Below the pieces are notes generated by a model that saw only the letters and a list, made by a program, of their open reading frames with translations, made no database searches and had not been told where the DNA came from. Positions 22,314 through 34,659 of a stretch of DNA of 64,000 bases are shown here, in pieces (the first letter of the stretch is position 1; every line of letters starts with the position of its first letter). The stretch lies in assembly GCF_037975245.1 (NCBI RefSeq), contig NC_092562.1:8721001-8785000 (forward strand). Direction: 5' to 3'. The position numbers and the translations under genes were made by a program. The stretch comes from Apostichopus japonicus (taxonomy: Eukaryota > Echinodermata > Holothuroidea > Aspidochirotida > Stichopodidae).

Positions 22314-24224
22314 ATCTACGTAGTACACAATCAGACTCAGTTACATGCTCCTAATTATAGAGCAACAAATGCATCTCTCCAGTACAGACATTGTGTGTAT
22401 CACAATGTTAACATAATGTGTTTTATTTTCATTTGGATTCCTTTGTGACAGGTTATTGTCTCTTTGCACCACTTTTGTTTTTGAGATTTTGTTGGACTGA
22501 AGTAACAAATTATGTTGTAAGGCATGTTCATCTCTTCATTTATGAATAAATTATCACCGGATTATGGAAACTTGAACTCAATATTGTGAATTGGAAAGAC
22601 AAAAAACAAGTTCTTAGAAAACTGTTAAATAGAACTTTAAAAGTGGCTCTTACTTGATAAAACTTTTAGACTTATCTCCATCCTAACAAAACAGAATGTC
22701 AAACAGACACATGTTCAGCTTGTCCCCCAGAAACCTTTGATTACTCTTCTATGCATTGAATATTAACTACAAGAAACTGTTGAGCATGCATTACAATGTG
22801 ACAAATCTTCGGTGACCTGCTGAGAGCAGGAAGTAAAATCCAGAATCCAAAAATTAAAGAGCTGTGCAGGAATGTTCCAGTTGAGACTATTAAGCTTATG
22901 TACAGTAACTTGTATGTAACTTGTATTTATCATTTCATATTTCATGTTCTCTTCACTAGTTGTCATAAAGTATGCTTAATAATACGATACCTACTACTAG
23001 GAAGAATCTCTTTTCCATTATAACAGTGTCAATTAGAAGGTTGACATTTTTGGAACTTATCCAGCTGATTTGATGTCTTCATTTACTTGCACATTAACAA
23101 CCATTCATATGGTGCAAAACGGTTAGAAAGCAGCCCGACAAATCTATAGCCCCTCTTCACCTTTGACAATGTTCGTTTTACTCCGACACCCCCAGCCAGT
23201 ATTCTCAAAATGACAAAAAATGCATGAACCATGTTATAGACAAAACATTTGTGGGCTTCTAGGTGTTACCAAGTGTAACTTATGAAATACTATGCCAGAA
23301 TGGTGAACAGCAAGATTAGCCTAGTTATTAAACTTATTCCATCATCAAATATTTCATAGATGAACACTGTTACTTGAAGCCAGTGTTTTGTTATAATGCA
23401 GATCTTAAGATTCTATTTGTTTTCTATGGACTTGATAAATATACATAAGTAATATATAATATCAGAATGTATTACTGTATATCTGCTCATTAATATATAA
23501 ATAGGCAATTAGATAGTTATTTAGACATTTTGATCTATTTTCTTAGCGATCATCAAACAGAAAAGTATTGTTCAGAATAAATAGTGATGTTTTTAAGTGC
23601 CATGATTTTCTCAAAGAAAGTCCAACTGTTACATTGGTGAAATATCTCTCAATATTAACCAATGTTACTAAATAGAGTTATCTGCACAGGGTGGAATGCG
23701 TGAATGGTTCATTACTCGCAGGGGCAATATCAACAGGGGTGTGCCATAAATGCTGTGCACAATATGGAACCCTGTTGTTAATCTACAAGAAATAAAGAAA
23801 CTTATCGATATATGTAATGGACTTGCAAGAAAAGTTAGAGAAGACATGCAAAGTAGCTGAAATAGAACCGAAGAAAGCAAATAAACTCTGAAGAAAGCTA
23901 CTAAACTCTTAATACAATTGAAAGGTCCTTTCAAAGTAGTTGAAAAGTTAAATTATGTATCGAATAAACATGGGGCATCGTTGTCAAACCACTTTTAATG
24001 CAAGCTCACTTTTATAGAACAGAGACAAATTAAAAAAAAGAAATTAAAAACAAGGATGGAAATAACCTTTCATTTCACCTAGATTAGAACAGAAAGAATA
24101 GACCTTTACATAAAAGATGTGCATATTAGTGCTTGAAAACAAACAAAAGAGACAGGTTAAGTGAATGTTAGGCAATTACAGAAGAAGAAAAAAACGGCAT
24201 TCTGGGTAGAACAAATTTAGGAAT
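22314..24224. other. AT-rich non-coding DNA
   Basis: No supported feature. Confidence 0.4.
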
Positions 24225-25300
24225 GAGATGAAACTGATTGATGAAACTCCTATCACATGTAAACTGTACCCAATTCCACATGCACCACAGGAGAAAGATA
24301 TTGAACTGCATGTGAGCATGCGTTTCCATTGGTAGCACTCCTACAGATGGTTGGCATGTTAAGAAACTGTGTACAACAACGTATTCGAGATGCAGAAGAA
24401 ATATTTTCTCAACTATCTTGAGATTGATATTTTTTCAAAACTAGACCTTAGCACAGCATATTGGCAGGAATTCAAAAGTTATATCACTTTTGTTACTCAT
24501 AAGGGTCTTTATCAGTTTGAAACCATGCCATTTGGTTTAGTTATTAAACAGGGTGACGGCTTTAGAATCATAAGAAAAAGGTATTAATAGCAGGGTACAT
24601 AATGATATTGATGATATAAGCTGCTTCATACACCCACGTGGGAAGAGCATTTGAAAGTGTTGAACGAAATATTAAGTAGATAAAAGCACAGCAAACCAAA
24701 CAGCACAGCCATCAAATGAAGAGATTGGCATTTCTGGACATATTGATGGTATGGTATCAAGCCATAACGGACAAAATAGAAGCAATTAAAATAGCCAGTA
24801 GACCGGTTACAAAAACAGATTTACAGTAAGGTCATATTTAGGACTAACTGGTTTTTACAGATGATTCATACCTGATTTTGTAGCCATTGCATAACCACTT
24901 ACAGATTGCACTAAGAAGGGTAAACCAAACTGGATCAAATGGGGGGGGGGGGGGGGTGGGGGGGGGTGGGGGGGGGCAAGTCAGGAGAGGTCAATTCAGA
25001 CATTTCAATTCTAAATTGACAATATCACCTATACTCTAATTAACAAAACTTGAACAAGATTTTATTTTGAGAAGTGACACCTCAGAAAGTGTAATATTGT
25101 TTTAAAGAGTTGGGTGAATTGTTCCCCGTAACACATGCAAGCAAAGATGATATTCAGCCACAGAAAAGGGCTGTCTTTCAATAGTATGGGCAGCACAGAA
25201 GTACGAACCATACTTGTTCGGTAAGTATTTCATTATACAAAGTGATCATCACCGACCACTTGCATGTTCAAAGAAACATAAAGCTACAAATGGGCATATT
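24225..25300 (+). pseudogene. Decayed Ty3/Gypsy pol remnant
   Basis: Successive fragments in several frames match the reverse transcriptase and RNase H of a Ty3/Gypsy LTR retrotransposon. At about 24230 is ETPITCKLYPIPHA. At 24400-24545 are IFSKLDLSTAYWQEF and THKGLYQFETMPFGL (RT core). At about 24600-24680 is an IDDI motif followed by EEHLKVLNEIL. At about 24740-24920 are FLGH, RSYLGLTGFYR and FIPDFVAIA. At about 25160-25270 are IVWAAQKYEPYLFGKYF and SDHHRPLACSK (RNase H). The part between the first block and the RT core is deleted, many frameshifts are present, and a poly-G tract (24941-24976) interrupts it. No LTRs were seen. Confidence 0.7.
24941..24976. repeat. Poly-G tract
   Basis: About 36 bases of almost uninterrupted G with two T interruptions, inside the Gypsy remnant. 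Length errors are likely here. Confidence 0.95.
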
Positions 25301-25562
25301 TTAAGATAGGCACTAGTAAGTACTATTCAGTACAACAATACATACTTCAACATACAAGTTATTAAAGACCGTCGCCACAACATTGGTGCAGACAACATGA
25401 GTAGCAGTAATAAGAGACTTCACACCGAATTATTTAGTGGTCAATTAACGTTGATAATTAAATGGTATGGCAAAAGCAAAAATAAAATATTAGTTTTTAC
25501 TGTAGTTACTTCAGTTAATTTGGCTGAAAACATAAACATTTTCTTCCCGATAAGGGAGGTAA

Positions 25563-25726
25563 TTGCAGCGATGGACATCTCAGGTTCAGATAAAGATAAC
25601 AAGGTGTCATGTTTCATTACTGTCTTCTTCTTGTAGTGACAAGAAAAAAAACCTTCACTTGCAAGCAACCGAAAGTTTACTTTTTGCAGAGGGCGGCAAG
25701 CGGTTTGGGGCGAGTCTTCAATGCCT
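25563..25726 (-). mobile_element. TTAA MITE, copy 5, truncated
   Basis: Only one half of the MITE family remains, ending with the inverted GAGTCTTCAATGCC end. Its border TTAA (25727-25730) is also the left target duplication of the 6.2-kb transposon. Confidence 0.75.
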
Positions 25727-25730
25727 TTAA

Positions 25731-25747
25731 AGGTCAAGTGACACGTA
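25731..25747 (+). repeat. Left TIR of the TTAA transposon
   Basis: AGGTCAAGTGACACGTA, preceded by TTAA. Confidence 0.8.
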
Positions 25748-26097
25748 ACAGATTTCCTTCAAACTTACACAAATTGAAAAGCTACATATCAAAACCCTAT
25801 ATTCCAAATTTGGAGTTCCACAATTGTTTCTTTGCTGTTTTAATTAAGTTAATAACCAAGCTAATTCCGAAAGATAATGACGTCACGGGGGGAACCGCCA
25901 ATGTTACCAAAACTATGTATGCCTAATATGCTAACCGAGATCAAAGCCGTAAACAAAACGTCACGAACAGTAAACAAAATATCAGATGAGAATGGGTGCA
26001 CAGCAGTACAAGAAAGTTTCGTGTTCGTCAACACTGTATACAGCGATAGCTTAGTACCAGTGCACTCAGCCAGCCTAGCTGCCTATAAGTAAAGATT

Positions 26098-28670
26098 GGC
26101 TTGGACCTTCGAGCGAATCTTATGTGTGCAGTGCGCCCTTCACCAGTTAAAGTTTCGATTCCTATCGCCTATCCGCGCAACTTGGACTTGGAACACCAAC
26201 AGCTCGCCGTCTACAAGACAATGTCGTTCCTTCTCTATTTGGAGAAAGTATCTTCAAATCTCGAGGAGATATAGAAACAAGTAGACCAGTAGTTGCGAAG
26301 CTGGATCGGAAAAGAGTAAGTGTATTTTCTGGCCTAGGCCTTCTACAACAATGACTAACTTGGTATTATTACTATCTTACAGTAGCCTAATTCTTATAAT
26401 TTCGTTCAGTTAGTTAGGCCCTAAATTAGGTACGGCGACGATAAAGTTAGGCGTAGGCTAGGGCTATATTAACTTTCATTTGTGGTACATCATGAAAAAT
26501 CCAGAATAACAAGCATAAGATGTTTACATGTCATTTTGCCCAATATTATAATGTGCTCCCACCTATCTATATACTCAAGAGTCATAGCTCATATGTTTCA
26601 CAGTAAATGACATCCTTATATTTTGCCATTTTTGTTGGTAGGGCTGCAATTTTTGTTGCAAGAGAAAACGCTTGTGACAGGTACTTTCAAACATATCAAA
26701 CTGCTTTCTTAAATGAACTTTCATAACTTCCTTGTTATTTTCTTTTCCAATTTTCAATACTTAGATTAATCTAGAAGCTGTTCCCCAACCAACTGCAGTG
26801 AAAATAAAGGCAGGATTCTGCAGAATGTACATCTCCATCTAAAGGTAGCATGATCTTATAGACATGTGCTTGATATTACCGAAAAACAGTTGGGAAATGG
26901 GGGAGGGGAGGGTGGTGACAGGCATTAAAGATTTAAGTAGTCAGTTTTGAACGGGATACAAGGAATCTCCACCAGTAAAACATTGAGGCATGTATATGGG
27001 GGGGGGGCAAGCTACCAGACAAAAAGGAGGCAGGGGGGTTGGGGGGAGAAAATGTGGTAGAGAAGTGTAAGCTAGGGTAATACAAGGAAGAATGGAAAAC
27101 TTTCATACATCTATAGAGTATTCTATAGCAGAAGTGAGTACAGGGGCCAAAATTTTAGAAACAGTACTCGTTGAAAGCAAAATAGCAATTAAAACTGCAC
27201 ATTGGGCAGGCTGACTAGGGGATAATATACATTGTATTTTATCCATCATATCCGCCTGCCTGACGAGAGTGGTTGAGGAGGCTATACCTGATGGCTTCAC
27301 AGGAAAATATAAAGGCTACAGCTATAGTTACTGAGAGAAGGGAGATTACATTGTAGTTATACAATATGAAACCAAGCTGAAGTCATTTGCAATGCTCATG
27401 GTGTGAGTGGCCCATATTTTTGCAGCCACATAAAGCAGGAGGATATGCTCTCCTTCAGAAAAGATAAGTGAACCATCTAGGCAGCTGACCCCTGTCCAAG
27501 AGCAGCCTACTGTATGTGTGTGGTATAATAAGCGTTTATTCTAATTTTCAGTGAATGTAACACATGTAGAAGTCCAGTGTTCACTGGTCCCCCTACCACC
27601 ATTGAAGTTGCTGACTGGACCAACAGAGACAAGAACACCATCAAAGCAACCAGGGCCATCTCACAGTGGCGATGATGGTCCGTCTGCTGCTGTGGCATCC
27701 ACATCAGGATACACCGAAAAACCGCCAGGTAGTCCGGACTACACTCCATCAGTTAACTCATCTGAGCATGACAAAGATGACCCTTCAAGGTAATTTTCAA
27801 GATTGATAGTAGATTAGTCTGGAAAATCAATTGGTGCCATAACTTTCTGGAAAGAGGATCATTATTAATTTTGACACCAACACTGTGGGGCAGTCTGGAA
27901 TGTGTGGTGAGGCCATCAGTCTTTACTTCAATTAGCATATACATACTGTATCTGGTAGAGTTGTCACAGCTGTATGTGAACAAGAAATAAAGGCACAAAC
28001 AAGTAGTTGGATTTTACAGAGTATATTATATCTTCACTTGGCTGGATATCTGCTACTGAATACAAATGGTGAAAGTTGCATCTTATACACTATTTTACCA
28101 TGCATTACAAGGGGATGGGACAGGATGTTACTCTGTCCACATGTTTACTTTACTACATAAACAGTGGTTAAGCTACTGAGACAATGACCACACATCCTGC
28201 TGAAGATTACATAATCCATAATATTAGGTGCACAAACAGGTGAAGGGTTTTTGTTGTAATCAGTAAAAAATATATTGGAATTGTTCAGGCACAAGTTGTC
28301 AGGTTAAACCTGACCCATGTATCCACACCAATTGAGGTGTACTCAGCTGTCGCCTTAGTTGGGCATCCAAAGACTTGACCGACAACTGTGCCATGCCTAT
28401 TGACCGAAATGGAGTGATTGGAATGCCTCTATCTAAGTGGTATGTTTTTATAAACTATTATTATATTATTCTTCATATCTTTACTATTCTACAGATTATG
28501 TATGGGAACTTCTTGACTGCTTGCAACAACTTCTGCAGAAGTGGAACTCTGGGAGAGGAGTGTCCTGTTCCTGTCAGAAAAGAGCCCCCACCCCTTGCAA
28601 GCTCCTATGTTCATCTGAACAATGAGGATGCCATAAAACAACACCGAAGCAGATTTCAAAAGCTTTGCTG
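26098..28670 (+). pseudogene. Decayed THAP-type transposase gene
   Basis: Three exon-like pieces are seen. (1) About 26098-26315: DWLGPSSESYVCSAPFTS, a stop, then SFDSYRLSAQLGLGTPTARR and LQDNVVPSLF, ending at a GTAAGT donor. This matches the second half of a THAP zinc finger (VCSxHF, here with Pro for His, and a VPSLF-type end). (2) 27552-27791: between a CAG acceptor and a GTAATT donor, an open linker (VEVQCSLVPLPPLKLLTGP; PDYTPSVNSSEHDKDD), acidic and Ser/Pro-rich. (3) About 28340-28670: NCAMPIDRNGVIGMPLSK, then, after an acceptor, YVWELLDCLQQLLQKW, shifting frame to PPPLASSYVHLNNEDAIKQH and RSRF. I believe these resemble C-termini of THAP transposases. The catalytic region expected between pieces 2 and 3 was not found. 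The stop, the His loss and the frameshift mark it as non-functional. Confidence 0.55.
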
Positions 28671-29526
28671 AAGTACTGTAGTTGATGGCCTCCCAAGTTC
28701 TAATTTTGTTTCATTGTAGTGGGGAGCAATCGACTCTGTGAATCGTCTGTTCACATGGTGTATGGCACAGCTGCAGAGCAGTATTAATTAACAGGTCGCT
28801 ACCAGCCTTTAGGGAAGTTGCTAAAGTTTTACATTCAAGTTTTACTTACATCTGGTTTCCATTGTAACTAACTATTAGTAATGATAACATTATATTTAAA
28901 AAAAAATTCCAATGACAAGTATTCCTTTCTAGAGAGCTTAGACTTCATAAATGTAAATTTCATGCTGACTTACTATTTGTATGCAACTTTGGTGTTTCAA
29001 ACATGTTGCCAATTTTTTGTTTTTCTCGAAAAGAATTGACAGAAATTTGCTGTTTGTTCCCCGCATGGGATAAAATGTGATTTTTTTTATCTCATTTATG
29101 ATCAAGTAACCTTGATATTCCATGGATTAATGAACAATTTCAGATTGATTCTCATTACAATTTTATTAAAATGAAAGCCTAAGCTCTCCAGATCCCATTG
29201 ACATAGTGGTTTAGGGTACTTAATTCAAACTATTCTTCTATTTTAACCTAGTATATTTGAGATTTCAATCATCCAGATTTTGTTGGCAGGCTACTAGAAG
29301 TGACAGCTTTGCTTACAAGAGAGAATACATACAAAAAATTAACTTGAGTTTTTATTATTTATTACTGTTATGTACTTCCCAAACTTGAAAATGTAAAATT
29401 TCATCCAAGATTGTAGTTAATACCATGAAACAGAAAAATGTAAGCTGGAATTCCAAAATGTTCACCATTCAGCCACAAAACAGACAGGACTGAACCCTGT
29501 TTCTATAAAACTTTGCAGAAATGATA

Positions 29527-31360
29527 CTATGACTTGGCATAAACAGTCCACATTCTCAGTCTTGATAATTTAAATCCTTCATACTGTTCAGATGGTAAAG
29601 CTTCTCTAATCCTCTTTACTGCATAGGATGGGAGAACAACACAAATCTCCTTCCCTAAAAACTGCTAGCTCATCCGTGCAAGTTGTCTGTATGCTGTGTG
29701 TCTGTATTTCCTGTAAAATAATCATATGAAAACCAGCTATAAAAGATGAAGACACACAAAAGCTTGGTAGCCATCTGGGGACGTCAATTTTAAAATAAAT
29801 TTCTATATGATTTCCAGAATTTGCTTGGCCCCTAAATCTGCCTCCCCTAAAGTAAGCCTAGCTATGCCATTTATACAAACTGATCATTGTATCTCGGGGA
29901 CTAAAATTTGTAAATGGATCGTGCACAAGCATGGTGGACATTTTTTGTGTGGCATTTGGTTCCATGGCTCAGTGTTAATGACTACTATGTCAGTCAGCAT
30001 GATAAGGGTTAACCTCAAGGGCATTACACCAGTTTTTGGTCAAAATGACCTAATCAGAAGCAGGTTTTGAACATGGTGCACAAATTTTCTTGATCAAATC
30101 TATATCTTAATGTTATTCCTTTCACAACGAAACAAAACTAAACTTATGAATACACCCTCTGTATTGTTACATCTTTCAACAGCAGGTCAGAGCAATGAAT
30201 AAAGGTATACAACAAAAATAATGTATTCTATACTTACTCTTGGATCCTGTTTTCCTGTGCACGTCCACCATACTGTTGACGGTACATGTAGTAGGCTGTC
30301 TGAAGAAACAATGGGTTCAGGCACATAGCTTCAAAACCTGGGTGTAAGGTGATGCATGCAGCACCTTCTTCATCCATCACTATCCTTATCTATTTCGCTG
30401 CAGCATCTACACTCCCTTGCTGTAGGCATCACAGCACGTTGGCCACAATGACACCTGTAAACAATACAAACCAGTTCAAATAATAAAGAGCCAATTCAAT
30501 GACTTCATACCAACCTCAATTATTGGGGCATACTGTACTAACATGTCAAAATAGAAAAGGGGCACCTCTGAAGGGCAATCTACCATTGAAGCTCCTTACA
30601 AGTAACATCACTAGTAAGGAGGGGGTAGCCTCTTCTTAGAAGTCTTGCCTCTGTTGGGACAATGCTGCAAAGGAAAATAAAACAGGCCGATATTGCCTCG
30701 TTTCCAACTCTTTCCCACTTCTGAATCCATTCCCTAGATTGAGAAAATCTGGTTATGAAATTAGCTCAAGCGGAAATGACAAAAAGCTGGTGTGAGGTGC
30801 CACCTTCTCCCTCCCCCCACCCTTTCCCTGATTTGTGGTAACTTCACTAATTTGCCACTAGGCCTACATCTGCTAGGAAATTAATAATAGGCCACCTCTG
30901 AATTTGTTGTGCACTCTTCCAATTGGCTCCTTCAATCTACTAACCAAATGAATTATGTCTGTGTGACATGTTCCTGGGGCATGTGCTGCCACAACTTTTA
31001 AGGAAAATAGTAACTTCCTTAACTTTACTCGACCGCACATTCATGTTAATTTTGCTGCCCCATCAACAAATTGGCTAGCTAAGTGTATGAGCAAAGTTAG
31101 GAAACATTTATCGGTTGTAGGCCTGACTAGTGACACAACTATCCTATATAAAGTATAGTACACTTGGCGTAACGTTACCGTTATATTCCGTCAAGACGAT
31201 CAATTTCGACATCGCTGTCCGATCCCGCTTCCTCTTCGCTGGTCTCCGGTTCGAACATGTAGGGAAAAACTTCCCCACGATCGTCCACCATGTCCTCCAT
31301 TTCCCTTACTTCTTCGCCGTTGCTATCTAAATACTGTGTGTCAATGCCACCGGCAGCCAT
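29527..31360 (-). pseudogene. P2X7 C-terminal (ballast) domain-like gene, three exons, decayed
   Basis: Exon 1 (31360-31179) encodes MAAGGIDTQYL...VFPYMFEPETSEEEAGS and an acidic stretch. It ends in TAA just before a GT donor. Exon 2 (30454-30238) begins CHCGQRAVMPTARECRCCSE. After a +1 frameshift it continues CITLHPGFEAMCLNP and then AYYMYRQQYG, ending at GTAAGT. Exon 3 (29710-29527) gives KYRHTAYRQLARMS, a TAG where a Trp-rich motif is expected, then FLGKEICVVLPSYAVKRIRE. The order (YMFEP head, Cys-rich CxCG/MPT/ECxCC knuckle, CITxHPGF, YRQ.., VVLPSxAVxxIR) matches the Zn- and guanine-nucleotide-binding cytosolic ballast domain of vertebrate P2X7, which also occurs as stand-alone proteins in invertebrates. 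No channel part is present. Splice phases are consistent across all three exons. Two stops and one frameshift make this copy dead unless they are sequence errors. It lies entirely inside the TTAA transposon. Confidence 0.72.
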
Positions 31361-31912
31361 TTCGCGATATGTATAAGCTATGCTGTGCTGTGTATATATG
31401 CGTACTACAGTGCGTGTATAGAAACTGTGTATGTGGTATGCAATAGCAGTTCCAAGCGACGATATCATGCACTTTCGACTTGGTAAACAAATGACGTCAT
31501 TTGTTTTCGGCTTTCCCTGAACGAGTCAATCTAGCCGATTTTTGCGGAGTTTATGTTGCTTGATAGGAAGAAAATGCAAGGAATTTATGAAAAAAGAAGT
31601 CAATGGATGTTTTGTTCGATGTCTTATGTATCAATTTGTGATTTTTCATCTTAATCCAAATCTTAACTTTCTTGTAACAGACTGCTGAAAAAGGTAATAT
31701 TTTCGAGAAGTTTGAGATTTCTCCATACCCAATGCACTGCGCAGAACATATACAGTTTGCACTCTTCTGCGCTCCCCCCGTGACGTCACTGAATCTATTA
31801 CGTAATAGTACTTTTTACCGATTTCTACCCCTTTGGAGACGGAAAAAAATTGCGGTGTTGGGTTTTTGTTAATGTAAGAATTGTTAAGTTTAATATTATG
31901 TTAAGTCAAGTC

Positions 31913-31929
31913 TACGTGTCGCTTGACCT
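31913..31929 (-). repeat. Right TIR of the TTAA transposon
   Basis: Reads AGGTCAAGCGACACGTA on the minus strand (one mismatch to the left TIR) and is followed by TTAA. Confidence 0.8.
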
Positions 31930-31933
31930 TTAA

Positions 31934-32679
31934 GCCTAGCCAATTGAAGTTCATCAAACAATCTTGATTGGACAATGAATAGATAAATGAGTATATAATA
32001 TTTTTATGAATAAACTTGAGTCTTGATTTATATAAGAAATTTCTCAAGCCCAACCCAAGCTCAATATTATATTTTAAATAATATTTTCACTTCAACTTTT
32101 TTCAAAGACAACAGAAGAAGAAAATTGTTCAAAAGTATGTGAAAATACTTGCAGTATACCATCTTTAGCGTGTGCAAATAGCGAACCATTTTACACATTT
32201 AATTTACTTTCTAGATTGTTCGCGGACAAAAATCAGTCTTACAAATTTAACTTGCTTCAAGTTTGCCAAAAATACTGCTTTGGTTTATATTTAAATATAT
32301 GCAAAATGCTTGAAACTGTAGCCTGTTAGAAATACAACTCTAATTATTGTAATGGCCCATATGAGATTCTGTAGTTTAGTGCGAGGTTGCTTTGGTTTTG
32401 CTACTCTCTGTGTTGATTGAATCTATTGCCACTACTTAAGAGAATATATCCACAGCAGCGAGGATTTAACCCTGCATCAGCAGCTAGTGTATGTTATTAC
32501 TGTGAGGATGATGGTGCCACTTAGGGTACATGTTACAATGTAGGTTAGGTTAGGAAAATGCAAATTATGGTATTGCCCTAGTGACGCTTATGTAGTAGTT
32601 GGCTTGGCACATATTACCATATCTGGTTAAGGCTGTCTAACTGCATTTGTGATTTAATAAAATGAGTCAGTCTTAGGAT
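31934..32679. other. AT-rich non-coding DNA
   Basis: No supported feature to the right of the transposon. Confidence 0.4.
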
Positions 32680-33060
32680 AGCTGCACAGTATGATGTTCC
32701 TATATCCTTTGGTGGGGGTGTGGGCCGATAGCTGCAGTGTTATGCTCCTATATCCTATGGTGGGATGTGGGCCGATAGCTGCAGTATTATGTTCCTATAT
32801 CCTATGGTGGGAGTGTGGGCCGATAGCTGAAGTATTATGTTCCTATATCCTATGGTGGGGGTGTGGGCCGATAGCAGCAGTGTTATGTTCCTTTATCCTA
32901 TGGTGGGAGGGGGGGCAATAGCTGCAGTATTGTTCCTATATCAAATGGTGGGATGTGGGCTGATAGCTACAGAATTATGTTCCTATATCCTATGGTGGGG
33001 TCTGGGCCGATAACTGCACAGTATTATGTTCCTATATTCTATGGTGGGGTGTGGGCTAGC
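32680..33060. repeat. 48-bp minisatellite, about 8 copies
   Basis: Units read 'tatgttcctatatcctatgg' followed by 'tggg' variants, 'gtgggccgatag' and 'ctgcag'. Several units have small indels. Confidence 0.9.
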
Positions 33061-34659
33061 AACAGTGATTTGGTACTGTTTTGTTGTTATATTCTTTGGT
33101 ACTTGTTGTTTGTTGTTAGAGTTTCAGTTGATAACTAGAAAGGTTTCAGAGTATTTAGACTGCTTAAACAGCAGTATAAAAGCATTGTGGTATAGGTAAA
33201 GTTGAAAGTGGTTGCTATGGCAACCAGACTAATTGCCATAATTGTTCAGTTCCACAACCTGGCTTGTATCGAGGTACTTTTCACTGTCTTAAGTTTGTTT
33301 AGAGGGGGTACAGATTAAGAGTGGCGAGCAATATCACACTATATGCAGGTGATGTTCAGACTATTATCATTTGAGGTTGTTCCTTAAACTTAGCATGTTT
33401 AATCCCTGCAGATGACCCGAGATACTGTGTTCTCCAGACTAACCTGTGTTCTGAAGATTATCATCATAAGTGTTTTGGTGTCAAGGGTCAAAAAGTACAT
33501 CTGGTACCATAGGGATATCCTATATATGTATGTATTAATTACACACATGGAGATACTGGTATCTTTTGCAGGTGTTTGTTGTGAGCGTCACGTTTCAAGG
33601 AACATTAGATTATTGACTTACAGAATATACAGAGCCAGACTCCTCAGATATATTTGTTTGTGTCTTTGAGTAGACAGTCTGACTAAACATCAAACCTAGG
33701 TTACACACTGTAGATAGTCTTGATAATAGGGTCTCTAGGCTAGTATAGGCACTTTGTTTGACCATGGAGGTAAAAACAGATTTACCTCCATGGTTTGACG
33801 AACTCTTTAGTCACCTGCATCTGTCAAGGGGACTATTAGTTGTAAAGGTTTTGAGTTGGTTTACTCATTTTTTTACACAACAGCAATGATCAAATTACCC
33901 TGACTTTTCATATAACACCCGGCCTCCAAATATTGTGGACTTTTCCAGGCCTGGAAAAAAAATATATATGATTTCCGTTTTTCCATGACTCTGCAGAATT
34001 TCCAGAACCTGTTCTAACCCAGCGCTTTGGGGAAGAAAAGTAGAGTGCTGTCAATGAACTTTCATAAAGGTAGCTAATTTCTCTAATTGCTATTTCACCT
34101 CTAATTTCTACCTATCTATGAGAAGGCTGATTAATACAGTATCTCTGATAGAGTTGAACAGAGGAGAGCACCACCTGCCTACCAGGCTGCTGGTTTTATC
34201 TTTATCACACATCCTTTTCTTTTGATGATCAATTTTGTTGATAAATGTTAGGGTCAAGCGTTGTCAACATTGCAGCAATACACAGCTTGCGATTCCACAC
34301 ATTTTTCTCACAGCTTGAGGAATGACATGATACAAATTATACACATCAAAAGAACAAAAAAATTATCACGAGAAGCTGTTGACTGCCCGAGGTAAATGCC
34401 TCCCATTGGAAACAGGTGGTGCGCTCATCTTAATACTCACAGGTGAAAACCTAATTATATCACATCTAACTCAAATTAGTTCATTATATAAGCTTGTTTT
34501 TTCAAAAGCACAAATATAAAATCTTTAACAATACAGATTGCTTCCGACTCTTATTATTCGTGACAGCTTCATCAAAGTAACAGAACAACTTTTACTGATA
34601 GAGAGGTTTAGAATTATAAGCTGGAAAATTCATGCGACCTATATAAAGATGATGTAATA
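33061..34659. other. AT-rich non-coding DNA
   Basis: No supported feature. A short inverted repeat 'gaggtaaaaac' / 'tttacctcca' lies at about 33765-33790. Confidence 0.4.

Larger units (their letters stand above)
25731..31929. mobile_element. 6.2-kb TTAA-flanked THAP DNA transposon (Kolobok-like)
   Basis: Ends: AGGTCAAGTGACACGTA at 25731-25747 and its inverted partner at 31913-31929 (16 of 17 match). Both are bordered by TTAA (25727-25730 and 31930-31933). About 140-150 bp inside each end is a perfect 16-bp subterminal inverted repeat TGACGTCACGGGGGGA (25879-25894, inverted at 31773-31788), which confirms that the two ends belong together. Inside are remnants of a plus-strand THAP-containing gene and a convergent minus-strand P2X7-ballast-like gene, both broken. 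TTAA duplications plus a THAP domain fit the Kolobok superfamily as I know it. PiggyBac is the other TTAA family but carries no THAP domain. No DDE catalytic core was found, so this copy is probably non-autonomous. Confidence 0.75.

Noticed and set aside
23668-23934. An 88-codon hydrophobic minus-strand frame
   Set aside because: No domain or exon signal was found; it is probably random in AT-rich DNA.
31181-31468. The open frame extended upstream of the Met at 31360 in the ballast-like gene
   Set aside because: The upstream 36 residues do not fit the family head. The MAAGG start with the acidic YMFEP region is the better start.
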